Shown here one piece after another: positions 24,809-34,005 of a stretch of 64,000 nucleotides of DNA; position 1 is the first letter of the stretch, and each line of letters begins with the position of its first letter. The stretch spans positions 37,768 to 101,767 of the forward strand of contig NZ_JADEXO010000008.1 in NCBI RefSeq assembly GCF_015207105.1, read 5' to 3'. Both the position numbers and the translations under genes were made by a program. Source of the DNA: a cf. Phormidesmis sp. LEGE 11477 (lineage in GTDB: Bacteria; Cyanobacteriota; Cyanobacteriia; Phormidesmidales; Phormidesmidaceae). Below the pieces are notes generated by a model. It saw only the letters and a program-made list of their open reading frames with translations, made no database searches and was not told the DNA's origin.

Positions 24809-26230
24809 TCAAGCCGAAGCCATCGCCGGGACTTTCGACTTTTGCATCTCAGCTAGAATGGCGGAGACATTCGCTTTGGCATCGCCAAACAACATCTGCG
24901 TATTCTCTTTGTAGAACAGGGGATTATCCACACCTGCATAGCCAACCGATAGGCTGCGCTTCATTACCACTACATTCTGCGCCTGCCACACCTCTAGCAC
25001 GGGCATGCCTGCGATGGGGCTAGTCGGATCTTCTAGAGCGCTTGGGTTCACCGTATCGTTAGCACCGATCACTAGAACAACATCTGTTTCAGAAAAGTCT
25101 TCGTTGATTTCGTCCATTTCTAAGACAATGTCGTAGGGCACGTTGGCTTCTGCCAATAGCACGTTCATATGCCCTGGCAGGCGACCAGCGACTGGGTGAA
25201 TGCCAAATCTGACTTGGGTGCCGCGATCGCGCAGAATCTTCGTAATATCCGCCACCGCGTGCTGAGCCTGAGCCACTGCCATACCGTATCCCGGCGTAAT
25301 GATCACGCTGTTTGCCTGCGTCAATAGCTCAACGGTTTCTGCAGCTGTGGTCGATGTGGCTTCGCCGCCGGGAGCGCTGCTGCCACCTTTTGCCGCTGGC
25401 GCGTTGCCAAAGCCGCCTAGAATCACGCTCAAGAAAGAACGATTCATCGCTCGGCACATAATGATGCTAAGAATCGCGCCGCTGCTACCGACTAGAGCCC
25501 CGGTGACGATCAGCAGATCGTTTGAGAGCATAAAGCCTGCTGCCGCTGCTGCCCAGCCAGAATAGCTGTTTAGCATCGAGATCACGACTGGCATATCCGC
25601 ACCGCCAATCGCCGCCACTAGGTGGATACCTAGCAGCCCAGCGAGCCCACACATTCCTAGCAGAGCCGGCAGTCCGGCTGTACCTGCTGCGCCCATAAAG
25701 ACAACACCAAGCGCCACCGTACCGACTAGCAAGCCGATATTCAACAGATGGCGGCCCGGTAGAGTCAGTGGCTTGCTGCTAATAATCGCTTTTAGCTTGC
25801 CAAAGGCAACGACCGAGCCGGTAAAGGTGACCGCGCCGATAAACACACCTATGTAGATTTCAAGCAGGTGAATGGTCTCTTCTGCACCAACCAAAGCTGC
25901 CTCCGGCTGTAGGTAATTGCCAACGCCAACTAGCACTGCCGCGAGTCCGACAAAGCTGTGCAGCATGGCGACCAGTTCAGGCATAGCCGTCATTTCTACC
26001 CGAGACGCCATGAGCGCACCGATCACCACACCCGGAACCAGCACGCCAACTAGGGCAACGTAGTTGGTTAGCCCAGCGCTAAAGGCAGTCGCGCTGATTG
26101 CCAGCACCATGCCGACAATGCCGTATAGATTACCGCGCTTAGCCGTTTCCTGGTTAGAAAGCCCTCCTAAGCTCAAAATGAACAGAACGATAGCCGTGAT
26201 ATAGGCCAGCGTTACCAAATTATTCGTCAT
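24809..26230 (-). CDS. pntB: PntB, NAD(P) transhydrogenase subunit beta
   Basis: Beta subunit of the proton-translocating transhydrogenase, which uses the membrane potential to make NADPH from NADH. From ATG 26230 (ribosome site AAAGGAAAT) it has 473 residues, the usual size; an upstream TTG at 26311 would add an unlikely leader. About eight to nine membrane helices are followed by the NADP(H) domain with the motif [18 protein letters not shown], a [22 protein letters not shown] segment and [14 protein letters not shown]. It lies 95 bp after pntA in the same direction, forming an operon. The cyanobacterial enzyme is placed in thylakoid or plasma membranes. Confidence 0.95.
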   Translation of the reverse strand: MTNNLVTLAYITAIVLFILSLGGLSNQETAKRGNLYGIVGMVLAISATAFSAGLTNYVALVGVLVPGVVIGALMASRVEMTAMPELVAMLHSFVGLAAVLVGVGNYLQPEAALVGAEETIHLLEIYIGVFIGAVTFTGSVVAFGKLKAIISSKPLTLPGRHLLNIGLLVGTVALGVVFMGAAGTAGLPALLGMCGLAGLLGIHLVAAIGGADMPVVISMLNSYSGWAAAAAGFMLSNDLLIVTGALVGSSGAILSIIMCRAMNRSFLSVILGGFGNAPAAKGGSSAPGGEATSTTAAETVELLTQANSVIITPGYGMAVAQAQHAVADITKILRDRGTQVRFGIHPVAGRLPGHMNVLLAEANVPYDIVLEMDEINEDFSETDVVLVIGANDTVNPSALEDPTSPIAGMPVLEVWQAQNVVVMKRSLSVGYAGVDNPLFYKENTQMLFGDAKANVSAILAEMQKSKVPAMASA

Positions 26231-26325
26231 GATTATTTCCTTTGAGTTCTTTTGCTTTGCTCGAAAGAACAGAATTGTCTGCGGATTTGTTAGCCAAAGT
26301 TGCTGGCCCAAATTTCTAGCCAGAA

Positions 26326-27960
26326 TTACTTGCGGAACATCTTGAGCATCCGCTGAGTGACTAGAAAGCCGCCTGAGATATTGATGGTGCCAACTAGGAT
26401 AGCGATCGCACCCAACACACTCGTCGCACTCAGCCCTTCTAGCTGCAGCAGGCCACCGATGATGATGATGCCGCTAATCGCATTAGTCACACTCATCAAC
26501 GGCGTGTGTAGAGACGGGCTAACATTCCAAATCACCTGCCAGCCTACAAAGCACGCCAAAATGAACACTGTAAAGTGCGAAAGAAAAGAGGCGGGAGCCG
26601 TTAGTCCAATCGTCAAGAACAAAGACGCTGCAGCGGCGATGCCTACCCACTTCACCAAACTCTGAAGCGCTGGGCTAGCAGAATTTTTTGCGTCCTTGGA
26701 TAGGTCTGCTGTCGGGGCGATCGCTTCAGTCGGCGCTGCCTTTGCCGCAGCAGGCTGAGGCGGCTGCTCAGGTCTAGGCGCAGGCCAGGTCACCTCACCC
26801 GCGTGGGTAATTAACGCCCCACGTACCGCCTCATCTTCAAAATCAACCTTGTAATCATCAGAGCCACCCATGTCGCTCAGCAGGTGGCAAAGGTTCGTAC
26901 CATAGAGCTGACTGGCCTGACTCGCCATCCGACTGGGAAAATCAGTAATGCCTACAACCGTTACGCCATGGTGGGCATACACTTCACCCGGCTTGGTCAC
27001 AGCGCAGTTGCCACCTTGCTCGGCGGCCATGTCCACAATCACAGATCCTGGCTTCATCAGCTCTGCTGTTTCTTGCGTAATCAGCAAAGGTGCTTTTTTG
27101 CCCGGAATCAGTGCGGTCGTGATGATGATGTCTACATCTTTTGCCTGCTGAGCAAACAGTTCCATCTCAGCCGCAATAAATTCAGGGCTCATCGTTTTGG
27201 CATAGCCCCCTTGACCCGTGCCATCTTCTTCAAACGTTAGCTCTAGAAATTCAGCGCCTAGACTTTCTACCTGCTCTTTGACCACGGGCCTTGTATCAAA
27301 AGCGCGTACGATCGCGCCCAGGCTCTTCGCTGCGCCAATGGCAGCAAGACCTGCGACCCCTGCGCCAATCACCAGCACTTTGGCGGGTGGCACCTTGCCC
27401 GCAGCCGTAATTTGTCCGGTAAAGAACCGCCCAAACTGGTTCGCCGCCTCGATCACCGCCCGATAGCCGGCAATATTTGCCATTGAGCTCAGCGCGTCCA
27501 TCTTCTGCGCTCGGCTGATCCGAGGAATCGCATCCATCGCTAGCACGGTTGCTTGCTGATTCGATAGCCGCTCGACTAGCGCCTGATTCTGTGCCGGCCA
27601 GATAAAGCTAATCAAAGACTTACCAGCGCCTAGCAGGTCTGCTTCGTGCTGGCCATTGGGATGATCCTGCGGGGGCTGCACTTTCAAAACGATGTCAGAC
27701 TTTTCCCAAAGGTCGGTGGCCGTTGGCACAATCTCGCAGCCAACGGCCTGATACGACGCATCATCAAAGTTCGCGTCTTCGCCCGCTGAATGCTCAACCA
27801 GCACATCGAACCCAAGCTTTTGCAATTTCTTTACGGTGGCAGGTGTAGCCGCTACTCGCCGCTCACCAGCCGCTATTTCTTTGGGAACGCCAATCTTTTT
27901 AGACGGTTTTGGCTCAGTGGAACTTGCCTCGGCTACGCCTCTTTCAATTGCCAGGGTCAT
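26326..27960 (-). CDS. pntA: PntA, NAD(P) transhydrogenase subunit alpha (fused form)
   Basis: Alpha subunit with both the soluble NAD(H) domain and the C-terminal membrane part. Residues about 22-400 hold [19 protein letters not shown], the Rossmann motif [38 protein letters not shown] and [13 protein letters not shown]. An Ala/Pro-rich linker (about 400-430) leads to about four helices ending [13 protein letters not shown]. In many bacteria and some cyanobacteria this subunit is split; here it is one 544-residue chain like in E. coli. The ribosome site AAGGAG before ATG 27960 is strong. Confidence 0.95.
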   Translation of the reverse strand: MTLAIERGVAEASSTEPKPSKKIGVPKEIAAGERRVAATPATVKKLQKLGFDVLVEHSAGEDANFDDASYQAVGCEIVPTATDLWEKSDIVLKVQPPQDHPNGQHEADLLGAGKSLISFIWPAQNQALVERLSNQQATVLAMDAIPRISRAQKMDALSSMANIAGYRAVIEAANQFGRFFTGQITAAGKVPPAKVLVIGAGVAGLAAIGAAKSLGAIVRAFDTRPVVKEQVESLGAEFLELTFEEDGTGQGGYAKTMSPEFIAAEMELFAQQAKDVDIIITTALIPGKKAPLLITQETAELMKPGSVIVDMAAEQGGNCAVTKPGEVYAHHGVTVVGITDFPSRMASQASQLYGTNLCHLLSDMGGSDDYKVDFEDEAVRGALITHAGEVTWPAPRPEQPPQPAAAKAAPTEAIAPTADLSKDAKNSASPALQSLVKWVGIAAAASLFLTIGLTAPASFLSHFTVFILACFVGWQVIWNVSPSLHTPLMSVTNAISGIIIIGGLLQLEGLSATSVLGAIAILVGTINISGGFLVTQRMLKMFRK

Positions 27961-28282
27961 GGCATCTCCTTCTAAATTTTGGCAAACTAAATTTTGGCAG
28001 AAGAGAAATCGGCATGGCTAGAATCGCTCACAAAGATTGATGTCTGTTCGTATAAGTTTTTGAAGCGCTTTGTGAGTCTATACATTCGAGCAGCCACTTT
28101 ATCTGTTCTTTAGAAGGCTGAAGCGCTCTTGCAATAGCGCTTGTAACGCAGAGCCTGAGCGGTCTTGGGCAAAGATTCAGTTAATAAACCGTCCACCGAA
28201 GGATACGGGCACGTCCAATACAGTGTTAGACGTAGTATGGAGTGATACACGCTCCATCTATTTGTGTGAGGAATTATTGCGA

Positions 28283-28888
28283 ATGTCTGCTAAGCGTTCT
28301 TTCAAACGTTCTTTGGCTTCAATGTCTACAGCTCGGTTGCTATCGGGACTAGCGCTATCTGGCGTGGCGATCGCAACAACTCTATCAATGCTACCTGTTC
28401 AGCCTAGCGTGGCCCAAACCAACCCCGGCATCACGCTATGGGGCGGCGTCGATTCAGAATATCGCCTGCCCTACACCTTACGAAATAATAGCCCGCGCAG
28501 TACCAGAGCGCGCTACTACTTGCGAGTGCCTGGAACCCGTATTGATAGCGCTGTTTCCAAGCTCAGCATTACCTATCCTGAAGCGTTTACCGAGCGAAAC
28601 GGCTCTTTCAATACCGATGAAATTCGGGTGCGCCGAGGCAGAGGATCGGGCGATCGCGAGATTCCTGTTGACGAAGTCGTTTGGATTCCTGAAGCCAGCC
28701 GTCTAGAGATCTTCTTGAACGAAGACATCCCGGCTGATACCAGCTTTGTAATTGATGCCAAGGTGCGTAATCCTGACCGCTTCGGCATGCACCGATTTAA
28801 CCTACAGGCAGAAGCTCGCGGAGATGTGCTGCCTCGCTACCTAGGCACATGGGAGCTTCTAGTTGCAGAAGATAGAGGCAGACGGTAA
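28283..28888 (+). CDS. DUF2808 secreted protein
   Basis: A 201-residue cyanobacterial DUF2808 protein. From ATG 28283 (GAGGAA ribosome site) the N-terminus has a basic stretch and a hydrophobic core (LLSGLALSGVAIATTLS), ending at a likely signal-peptidase site VAQ about residue 45. The mature part has ARYYLRVPG, ISKL/ITYPE-type strands, an acidic VDEVVWIPEASRLEIFLNEDIPADTSFVIDAKVRNP and RYLGTWELLV at the end, as in the family. The exact function is unknown. It is divergent from pntA. A hairpin with mismatches lies 16 bp past the stop (28904-28939) and may end transcription. Confidence 0.8.
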   Translation: MSAKRSFKRSLASMSTARLLSGLALSGVAIATTLSMLPVQPSVAQTNPGITLWGGVDSEYRLPYTLRNNSPRSTRARYYLRVPGTRIDSAVSKLSITYPEAFTERNGSFNTDEIRVRRGRGSGDREIPVDEVVWIPEASRLEIFLNEDIPADTSFVIDAKVRNPDRFGMHRFNLQAEARGDVLPRYLGTWELLVAEDRGRR

Positions 28889-28903
28889 TATAGAGGGTCT
28901 GTG

Positions 28904-28939
28904 CCTGTTGGCAGCCGCGTTTTAGTGGCTTCTGGCAGG
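28904..28939 (+). terminator. Possible terminator hairpin after the DUF2808 gene
   Basis: CCTGTTGGCAGCC (28904-28916) pairs with GGCTTCTGGCAGG (28927-28939) through a 10-nt loop with three wobble pairs and one mismatch. No T-run follows, so it may be a 3'-end stabiliser and not a terminator. Confidence 0.3.
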
Positions 28940-29021
28940 CTAGCTTGATACCTCTTGACTTTAATGCTAGTCACTCTAATGATAATGCCGGATCCAATCT
29001 CTAGTCTTATTGGCATCGGCA

Positions 29022-29051
29022 GCATTGGTATTAGCAAAGCATTGGTATTAG
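29022..29051 (+). repeat. Short direct repeat in the rpmH leader
   Basis: GCATTGGTATTAG occurs twice, at 29022-29034 and 29039-29051, between 80 and 50 bp before the rpmH start. It could affect regulation of rpmH-rnpA, or be simple slippage. Confidence 0.4.
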
Positions 29052-29099
29052 TTATTAGTAAAACTGACCTAGCGAGACTGTAGCAGGAGAAAACAATCG

Positions 29100-29237
29100 A
29101 TGACAAAGCGTACCCTTGGCGGAACTTCGCGCAAACGCAAACGAGTCTCTGGTTTTCGCGCCAGAATGCGGACCAAAAATGGCAGAGCTGTGATCAAAGC
29201 GCGTCGGTCGAAAGGCCGGGCGCAGCTAGCCGTCTAG
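29100..29237 (+). CDS. rpmH: Ribosomal protein L34
   Basis: A 45-residue, very basic protein of the large ribosomal subunit. [23 protein letters not shown], then [15 protein letters not shown], is the L34 pattern. The GGAG ribosome site lies 10 bp before ATG 29100. It is followed after 6 bp by rnpA, the order conserved in bacteria. Confidence 0.96.
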   Translation: MTKRTLGGTSRKRKRVSGFRARMRTKNGRAVIKARRSKGRAQLAV

Positions 29238-29243
29238 GGTGTC

Positions 29244-29750
29244 GTGTCCCTTCCCAAGCAAAATCGATTGAAACTGCCTCGTGACTTTAGCCGAGTGCAT
29301 CGCAAAGGGCGGCGAACTGCAACGGCGAACCTAGCCATGCGAGCGCTGAAGGTAAAAGTGCTAGAAGCAAAACCCTCTAAAAAAGCAGTAAAGGGAAAAT
29401 CAATCAAGAGCAAAGCAATAAAGGGCGTAGATGGATCACCGTCTACGCTCTTGTTGTGCCGGGGTTCGAGATTAGACTCAAGCTCGAAAGAGGGCTTAGG
29501 GCCGCAATTTGGCGTCTCTATTAGTCGAAAGGTTAGCAAGCGAGCAGTGGTTCGTAACCGTATCAAAAGGCAGCTCTTCGCCATTATTCGTCAGTATCTG
29601 CCTGAGATCGATCCCGCTTGGCAGGTGGCAATCGTGGTTCGTCCCTCTGCAGTAGAGTGCAGTTTTGACGACTTTTTGAGAGAATTAGAATATCTGCTAA
29701 AAAAGTTAGAAATTGTTACAAGGGCGAAACCCGGCGAAACCCGCCGTTAA
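29244..29750 (+). CDS. rnpA: RnpA, ribonuclease P protein component, with a long insertion
   Basis: Protein subunit of RNase P, which trims the 5' end of tRNA precursors. It begins with GTG at 29244. NRLKLPRDFSRVHRKGRR is the N-terminal part, and FGVSISRKVSKRAVVRNRIKRQL (residues 89-111) holds the RNR signature that binds RNA. Between them, about residues 36-86, lies a stretch rich in Lys and Ser that is not in most family members (usual length 110-130, here 168). Its basic character could add RNA contact, or it is a neutral linker. Gene order rpmH-rnpA-PH protein-yidC is conserved. Confidence 0.93.
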   Translation: MSLPKQNRLKLPRDFSRVHRKGRRTATANLAMRALKVKVLEAKPSKKAVKGKSIKSKAIKGVDGSPSTLLLCRGSRLDSSSKEGLGPQFGVSISRKVSKRAVVRNRIKRQLFAIIRQYLPEIDPAWQVAIVVRPSAVECSFDDFLRELEYLLKKLEIVTRAKPGETRR

Positions 29751-29779
29751 GCTCCTGTTTAGAATTAAAGAGGTATCTT

Positions 29780-30175
29780 ATGGCCATTAAAGAAGACGTG
29801 TATTACGAAGGCGGTCCTCATATTGGCGAGCTAATCTTTAATATCGGATTGGCCTTTACCGTTATCTGTATTCCGTTGACAGTAGGTGCCATCGTTAGAG
29901 CGCTGTGGCTACGCTATCGCATCACCGATCGACGAATTTCGATTACAGGTGGCTGGATGGGGCGTGATCGCACCGACATCATCTATTCGGAGATTGCGAA
30001 AGTTGTCACAGTGCCCAGAGGACTCGGCGCATGGGGCGACATGGTGGTTACGCTTAAAGACGGTAGCCGCATTGAGATGCGAGCCGTACCCAAATTCAGA
30101 GAACTCTATGAATTCGTCACGGATAAAATTTCGCCTAAGGCCAAAGTCGCCAGCGGTGCAGTCGGTACTGCGTAG
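29780..30175 (+). CDS. PH-domain membrane protein
   Basis: A 131-residue protein with one or two N-terminal hydrophobic helices (FNIGLAFTVICIPLTVGAIV) and a bacterial PH-like domain: YRITDRRISITGGWMGRDRTDIIYSEIAKVVTVPRGLGAWGDMVVTLKDGSRIEMRAVP. It lies 29 bp after rnpA and 196 bp before yidC, the usual cyanobacterial place for this family. The role is not established; a link to membrane-protein insertion is inferred from the neighbourhood. Confidence 0.82.
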   Translation: MAIKEDVYYEGGPHIGELIFNIGLAFTVICIPLTVGAIVRALWLRYRITDRRISITGGWMGRDRTDIIYSEIAKVVTVPRGLGAWGDMVVTLKDGSRIEMRAVPKFRELYEFVTDKISPKAKVASGAVGTA

Positions 30176-30371
30176 CAGAAGGACAAACTCTAGTCAGTAC
30201 GGTTAACCGAAAGAAATCGTCGTTTTCGGGGGGTTCCTTTTCCAATCAATTTTGTATTCGCGGGCTATCTCGTCCCCAAACTCCCCAGCATTCAGATAAA
30301 TTAGACACAATAGTCTTAAGTCTTAAATCAACAGAGTACAAACACCACAGCACAAACAACAGAGCGCACGC

Positions 30372-31646
30372 ATGGACTTCGGTATCGGCTTTCTTTCAAA
30401 TAATGTAATGCTGCCAATCCTAGATTTTTTCTATGGAATTGTGCCCAGCTACGGATTGGCTATTGTTGCCCTCACCCTAGTCATCCGGTTTGCGCTCTAT
30501 CCGCTCAACGCGGGCTCTATTCGCAATATGCGGAAGATGAAGATTGCCAACCCACTCATGCAAAAGCGGATGGCAGAGGTCAAAGAGCGCTACAAAGACG
30601 ATCCCGTTAAGCAGCAAGAAGAAATCAAAGAGATCTATTCTGAGTTTGGCAATCCGCTGGCGGGCTGTTTTCCAGTCGTGTTGCAAATGCCGATCTTGTT
30701 CGCGTTGTTTGCCACTCTGCGGGGATCGCCGTTTGCGGATACAGCGCTGCCAGTAAACCTAAAGCTAGTTCCCCAAGAAACGATCGAGCAGGTTGAGCAA
30801 GCGCCCTTGGTGAATAAACCCAGCAATATTTTTGTTGCCGACGGTGAGCACTTCAAGGTCAGTACAGTAGTGCCGACCGGTGAAAAGCTAGCGGTTGGTG
30901 ACACCACAAAAATTGAACTACGCTCCGTCGATAATAAGTCTCTTGATGAACTCAGAGAAGAGTACAAAGAGGAAGGCGTAGATATTACGCCGCAGTGGGA
31001 AATAACCAAAGGTGACGATTTAGTTGCGGTTCAGCCAGACGGTACCGTCAAAGCATTGGCACCCGGTGAGGTCACAATCCAGGTCAAAGTTCCTGGCCTC
31101 GCTGCCGATAAGGGCTTTCTCTTTATTGAGAAGTTAGGACGGATTGGCGTTCAAGGCGACAACGGCGAGATTCACTGGGATATTCTCGGAATGATCGTCT
31201 TCTTTGGTCTGAGTTTGTACGTATCTCAGCAGGTGACTAATTCAGGCAATGCGGCAGCGCCAGATGGACAAAACGATCAGCAGCAGGCGATCGCAAAGTT
31301 CACACCAATCATCTTCTCCGGGATGTTTCTCTTCTTCCCACTGCCAGCCGGCGTACTGATGTATATGGTAATCGCCAACGTTTTTCAAACCGCGCAGTCG
31401 TTTATCCTATCGCGTGAGCCACTGCCGGAAAATCTGCAGAAGCTAGTAGAGGCCCAAGAAAAGAAAGCCGCTAGCAGCAGCGGTGACGATCGTAAGCAGC
31501 TAGCCTTTGAGCCAGGAGCAGCTAAGCGAGCAGCTAAGGCCGAAGCGAACAGCAAGAAGGGAGCTAAGGCAAGTAAGACGAACGCTAAGACTAGTCCCAC
31601 TAAAACTGGCGCGAAGAAGAAGGTCGCTAAGAAAAAATCCTCTTAG
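30372..31646 (+). CDS. yidC: YidC/Oxa1/Alb3-type membrane protein insertase
   Basis: Inserts membrane proteins, including those of the thylakoid. The N-terminal helix is followed by [58 protein letters not shown] and [26 protein letters not shown], with the conserved Arg in the groove helix. About residues 125-260 form a lumen or periplasm domain with an Ig-like part ([24 protein letters not shown]). Then come two or three helices and a long basic tail rich in Ala and Lys (about 365-424), as in Alb3-like proteins that bind ribosomes. Length is a little above the cyanobacterial norm. Confidence 0.93.
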   Translation: MDFGIGFLSNNVMLPILDFFYGIVPSYGLAIVALTLVIRFALYPLNAGSIRNMRKMKIANPLMQKRMAEVKERYKDDPVKQQEEIKEIYSEFGNPLAGCFPVVLQMPILFALFATLRGSPFADTALPVNLKLVPQETIEQVEQAPLVNKPSNIFVADGEHFKVSTVVPTGEKLAVGDTTKIELRSVDNKSLDELREEYKEEGVDITPQWEITKGDDLVAVQPDGTVKALAPGEVTIQVKVPGLAADKGFLFIEKLGRIGVQGDNGEIHWDILGMIVFFGLSLYVSQQVTNSGNAAAPDGQNDQQQAIAKFTPIIFSGMFLFFPLPAGVLMYMVIANVFQTAQSFILSREPLPENLQKLVEAQEKKAASSSGDDRKQLAFEPGAAKRAAKAEANSKKGAKASKTNAKTSPTKTGAKKKVAKKKSS

Positions 31647-31972
31647 ACGCTTTTGCTGGTTTGGTTTATAGCGCTTTTCCTTGAGGCTTTATCTTCTGAT
31701 GTATTGATAGACAATGGTGCTAAAGCAATGCCTCATCGAACCGAGCGCTGCGTCGTTTTTGCATGCATACTCAAAAGCGTGCTTTCCCTGAGCTAAGCCC
31801 TTAGAAAGATAGGCTTGTTAGACATGAGTCTAGGTGTAGCGCGTCGTGTTTTTGCCCTACCGACGCCAAAGGCTGCTTACTCTGGCACTAAGGCTGTAAA
31901 ATCTGCTAAGCAACTTGCCCAGCAAGACTGGTCGCAGGCTCTCCTAATTAGACGGATGGACGGACAAAGAAC
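31647..31972. other. yidC-jag spacer, no gene seen
   Basis: In this 326-bp gap no convincing gene is seen. A frame of 60 codons (31815-31997) overlaps the jag start, resembles nothing known and lacks a ribosome site. A promoter for jag may lie here, but no boxes are clear. Confidence 0.4.
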
Positions 31973-32482
31973 ATGGAAAAAAGCATTAGCTGGTTAGAGA
32001 AACTGCTGGAGCTACAGGGACTAAAGACCAGCGTGAGCGGACATCAGAACACTGCCGAGCTAGGGGACGATAGCTATTGGCTGACAATCGATACCGAATC
32101 GCTCTCTGAAGCAGAAATTGAAAGCCTAATTGGTGATCGCGGACGCAACCTTGACTCGACCCAGTACCTAGCTAACACCATTTTGAATATGGATGTCGGC
32201 AAGGCAGAACAGCGCTCGTACACCATCGAAGTCAACGGCTATCGCAAAAAGCGGCAGGCTGAGCTGAAGTCTTTGGCGGACGAAGCGGCTGATCAGGTGC
32301 TCAATCAAGGGCAGTCCGAGTACGAACTTAAAGGATTATCCGCCGCCGAGCGCCGACAGCTACACGGGTTGCTAGGCGAACAGGCGGGGTTAGAAACCTT
32401 TAGCCGTGGGCGTGAGCCCGATCGTCATTTGGTCGTGAAGCTAGTAGACGCGGATAGTGATCACAGTGACGAGGAGGCGTAG
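31973..32482 (+). CDS. Jag/KhpB-type KH-R3H RNA-binding protein
   Basis: A 169-residue protein with a KH-type domain (ESLIGDRGRNLDSTQYLANTILNM) and an R3H domain (LSAAERRQLHGLLGEQAGLETFSRGREPDRHLVVK), joined by YTIEVNGYRKKRQAELKSLADEAADQVL. This is the Jag (SpoIIIJ-associated, KhpB) architecture, and Jag commonly lies after yidC as here. It binds RNA in the cytosol. The C-terminus is acidic. The N-terminal Jag_N domain of Firmicutes is not seen, which is normal for cyanobacteria. Confidence 0.88.
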   Translation: MEKSISWLEKLLELQGLKTSVSGHQNTAELGDDSYWLTIDTESLSEAEIESLIGDRGRNLDSTQYLANTILNMDVGKAEQRSYTIEVNGYRKKRQAELKSLADEAADQVLNQGQSEYELKGLSAAERRQLHGLLGEQAGLETFSRGREPDRHLVVKLVDADSDHSDEEA

Positions 32483-32550
32483 TCATCACAGGAACATGCG
32501 GTCACCTCGGTAATTACGACGACTATCACTAGGAACTATCACTAGGACCG

Positions 32551-33042
32551 ATGAGAGCTATCCATATTCCGCAGATCCTAAATGCACCGGACAAGACGAT
32601 TTCAATTGATGTAGCGGAGCATCTGCTTGATTTAGAAACGCTAACGCCTGTCAAAGGTGAGCTGAGCGTACGGCACAGAGGCACTTTTTTGGAAGTAAGC
32701 GCTACGGCCAATGCGATCATGACGCTAGAGTGCGATCGCTGCTTGCAAAGCTATAACACTCGTATACAGATTGATACCTCAGAAATCCTGTGGCTAGAAG
32801 AGCCCGCGCCAGTAGAGTCCAGTCAAGAGGAAGTAGAGCTTGAGGATTTAGTGGAATCGCTACCGCCGCAAGGTTATTTCAAGCCGGACGAATGGTTGTA
32901 CGAACAGATGTGTCTTGCCATCCCTCAAAAGCAGATCTGTACAGCCGAATGTAAAGGCATTGAGATTACCAATAACCCACCTGCGAAGATAGATGATCGC
33001 TGGGCGGCACTGTCCATGCTAAGACAGCAGCTTTCTGAGTAG
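32551..33042 (+). CDS. YceD/DUF177 family protein
   Basis: A 163-residue DUF177 (YceD) protein. Family marks are IPQILNAPD, LTPVKGELSVRHRGTFLEVSATANAIMTLECDRCLQSY and, near the end, Cys-containing segments (ICTAECKGIEI) followed by DDRWAALSML. In plants and bacteria YceD proteins act in 23S rRNA maturation. The CDRC motif and the later CTAEC may hold a metal or be structural. It lies 68 bp after jag, so it is probably on the same transcript. Confidence 0.87.
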   Translation: MRAIHIPQILNAPDKTISIDVAEHLLDLETLTPVKGELSVRHRGTFLEVSATANAIMTLECDRCLQSYNTRIQIDTSEILWLEEPAPVESSQEEVELEDLVESLPPQGYFKPDEWLYEQMCLAIPQKQICTAECKGIEITNNPPAKIDDRWAALSMLRQQLSE

Positions 33043-33087
33043 ATGTGGCAAGCAACGTTCCTGGTAGGAACACAGCCTGCTAAGTCC

Positions 33088-33699
33088 CTACTGTTGCGAT
33101 TCTAGCTCTGCAATCCGAGCCCGTAGTGGTGCGGTGCTAGCCTCGATCTTTTCTTTCACTTCTGCCTCAGAATATCGCACGGGAATGTGCTGAGGGCAGT
33201 TTTCGCTGAAGGCATCAATTTCAAACAGGATCGCCCGCTCAACTTTGGCTGGATAGTCCGGCATTTTCAATCTTTCAATCAGAGCAACCTCTGCTTCGAC
33301 ATACCTAGCTCTCCCCCAGACTTTGATGCGGCGGCGATGGCGATAGTCCATCAAAAACATAAAGGCTTTCTGCTGAGCTGGCTTTTGGGTAGAAAGGTTA
33401 CCTACCGTGATGTATTGAACGTTGCCACCAAAGTCGGCGAACCCTAAGGTTTTAGCATCTAGCACCTGTAGGAAGCCTGGAGGGCCCCCTCGAAACTGGA
33501 TGTATGGATAGCCACTAGAACTCACCGTTCCAAAGTAGAAACCCTCTAGCTGAGCGATAAAGTTCGCAATCTCTGGAGTGACGACATCGCCCGCCTCACC
33601 TTGGGCAATGTATTTTTCATATATCTGCCGAGAGCCCCGCGCTGCCTGCGCTGCCTGCACCTCAGGGGTAAAGGCTAGCTCACCAAATCTGCGTGCCAT
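33088..33699 (-). CDS. Pyridoxamine 5'-phosphate oxidase-fold protein
   Basis: A 203-residue FMN-binding split-barrel protein: ANFIAQLEGFYFGTVSSSGYPYIQFRGGPPGFLQVLD, FADFGGNVQYITVGNL, DYRHRRRIKVWGRARYVE and FEIDAFSENCPQHIPVRYS, the pattern of the putative general-stress or PNPOx-like flavoproteins, not the vitamin B6 enzyme itself. A short coiled coil closes the chain (about 180-203). It converges with yceD and is divergent from the secreted protein at 34006. Substrate unknown. Confidence 0.82.
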   Translation of the reverse strand: MARRFGELAFTPEVQAAQAARGSRQIYEKYIAQGEAGDVVTPEIANFIAQLEGFYFGTVSSSGYPYIQFRGGPPGFLQVLDAKTLGFADFGGNVQYITVGNLSTQKPAQQKAFMFLMDYRHRRRIKVWGRARYVEAEVALIERLKMPDYPAKVERAILFEIDAFSENCPQHIPVRYSEAEVKEKIEASTAPLRARIAELESQQ

Positions 33700-34005
33700 A
33701 GCTGTGTTCCATAAGGGTTGCTTTTGTGTTCATTCCGGCCACGGACGAATCGAATCTCTGCTTTCGGTTGGTGCGGTTGATACCAATTGCAGAGATCTTA
33801 AGTAAATGATTTTGAGCGAATGATAGAGCTTAGCAGCTTCTAGTCCATAATCTCCAAAGCGCGATCGCAATACTTCCTGAGCAGCTTTGTCGAGGAATAT
33901 AGCGGTTTATATCTTTGAACCTTCGCTTCGAGAAAAACTCAGTACAATTAACGATAGGGGTGTAAATAGATACGTAAAATCTACTAGGCACAGCCTCAAG
34001 CCCCC
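33700..34005. promoter_or_regulatory. Divergent intergenic region, nothing further recognised
   Basis: A 306-bp stretch between two divergent genes, containing a HIP1-like GCGATCGC near 33861 and no convincing gene. Promoters of both neighbours should lie here. Confidence 0.4.

Noticed and set aside
26231..26311. Longer N-terminus of PntB from TTG 26311
   Set aside because: The extra 27 residues do not fit the family; ATG 26230 has a ribosome site and begins at the usual place.
26884..27240. 118-codon open frame opposite pntA
   Set aside because: Antisense shadow of a well-conserved gene, no family resemblance or ribosome site.
28837..29106. 89-codon minus-strand frame between the DUF2808 and rpmH genes
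   Set aside because: It overlaps both the DUF2808 3' end and the rpmH 5' end on the opposite strand and resembles nothing.
31815..31997. 60-codon frame before jag
   Set aside because: Overlaps the jag start, no ribosome site, no similarity to known proteins.
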